Shown here: positions 5,964-6,087 of the stretch, in pieces
Layout: the number at the start of each line of letters is the position of its first letter
Numbering within the stretch: position 1 is the first letter of the stretch
NCBI GenBank assembly: GCA_029287305.1
Contig: JARFRJ010000102.1
Coordinates: 1 to 6,087, forward strand
Reading direction: 5' to 3'
Length of the DNA: 6,087 nt
Origin: Hyphomonas sp.
GTDB taxonomy: Bacteria; Pseudomonadota; Alphaproteobacteria; Caulobacterales; Hyphomonadaceae
The notes under the pieces: model-generated
The model's database searches: none
The model's input: only the letters and a program-made list of their open reading frames with translations
What the model was told of the DNA's origin: nothing
Made by a program: the position numbers and the translations under genes

Positions 5964-6087
5964 ATGGCGAAGGAAAAGTTTAAGCGTAACAAGCCGCATG
6001 TAAATATCGGCACGATTGGACATGTTGATCATGGCAAGACGACGCTAACGGCGGCGATTACGATGACACTGGCGAGTGTAACGGGCG
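5964..6087 (+). CDS. tuf: Elongation factor Tu (5' part only)
   Basis: The first 41 codons are present and the frame is open to the right edge. The translation begins [20 protein letters not shown], and residues 19-26 (GHVDHGKT) are the G1/P-loop of translational GTPases. TLTAAIT follows exactly as in EF-Tu. The enzyme delivers aminoacyl-tRNA to the ribosome in a GTP-dependent manner. Divergence begins after residue 33 (MTLASVTG), a stretch that normally varies between species. The gene is not directly preceded by fusA, and its neighbour pgl points the other way. It is therefore probably not the str-operon copy in its usual setting, but a separately promoted tuf, perhaps the copy near secE-nusG found in many proteobacteria. 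That needs sequence beyond the edge. Confidence 0.95.
   Translation, partial: MAKEKFKRNKPHVNIGTIGHVDHGKTTLTAAITMTLASVTG

Overview
The window reads as a piece of chromosome from a Gram-negative bacterium, most likely an alphaproteobacterium. The main evidence is a proton-translocating transhydrogenase encoded by three genes, with the alpha subunit split into a soluble and a membrane part as in Rhodospirillum rubrum. A UDP-diacylglucosamine-diphosphatase-like phosphoesterase of the type common in that class supports this. The assignment is an inference from gene architecture and protein style, not from a marker gene.

The layout is simple and densely coded. From right to left on the minus strand come pgl (6-phosphogluconolactonase, 4983-5699), pgi (glucose-6-phosphate isomerase, 3421-4980), pntAA (2209-3333), pntAB (1826-2212) and pntB (358-1824). 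After a 132-bp gap comes the first 75 codons of an LpxH/YbbF-like metallophosphoesterase (1-225), which runs off the left edge. On the plus strand, only the first 41 codons of an elongation factor Tu gene are present (5964 to the right edge), transcribed away from pgl. The 264-bp divergent pgl-tuf region holds candidate promoter elements and a small family of GAATATT repeats.

The five central genes form a coherent metabolic block around glucose 6-phosphate and NADPH. PGI interconverts glucose 6-phosphate and fructose 6-phosphate. PGL hydrolyses the lactone made by glucose-6-phosphate dehydrogenase, an NADPH-yielding branch. PntAA/PntAB/PntB use the proton gradient to reduce NADP+ with NADH. 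Junctions within pgl-pgi (2 bp), pntAA-pntAB (4-bp ATGA overlap) and pntAB-pntB (1 bp) indicate translational coupling. The 87-bp pgi-pntAA gap may hold a separate promoter. No zwf, edd or eda is visible.

I found no mobile element, CRISPR array, tRNA, rRNA or clear intrinsic terminator. All the genes belong to well-known families, and I see no evidence of a new multi-gene system. The points worth a second look are deviations in normally conserved PGL and PGI motifs, a signal-peptide-like N-terminus on PntAB, a start codon without a Shine-Dalgarno at pntAA, and the repeats between pgl and tuf.
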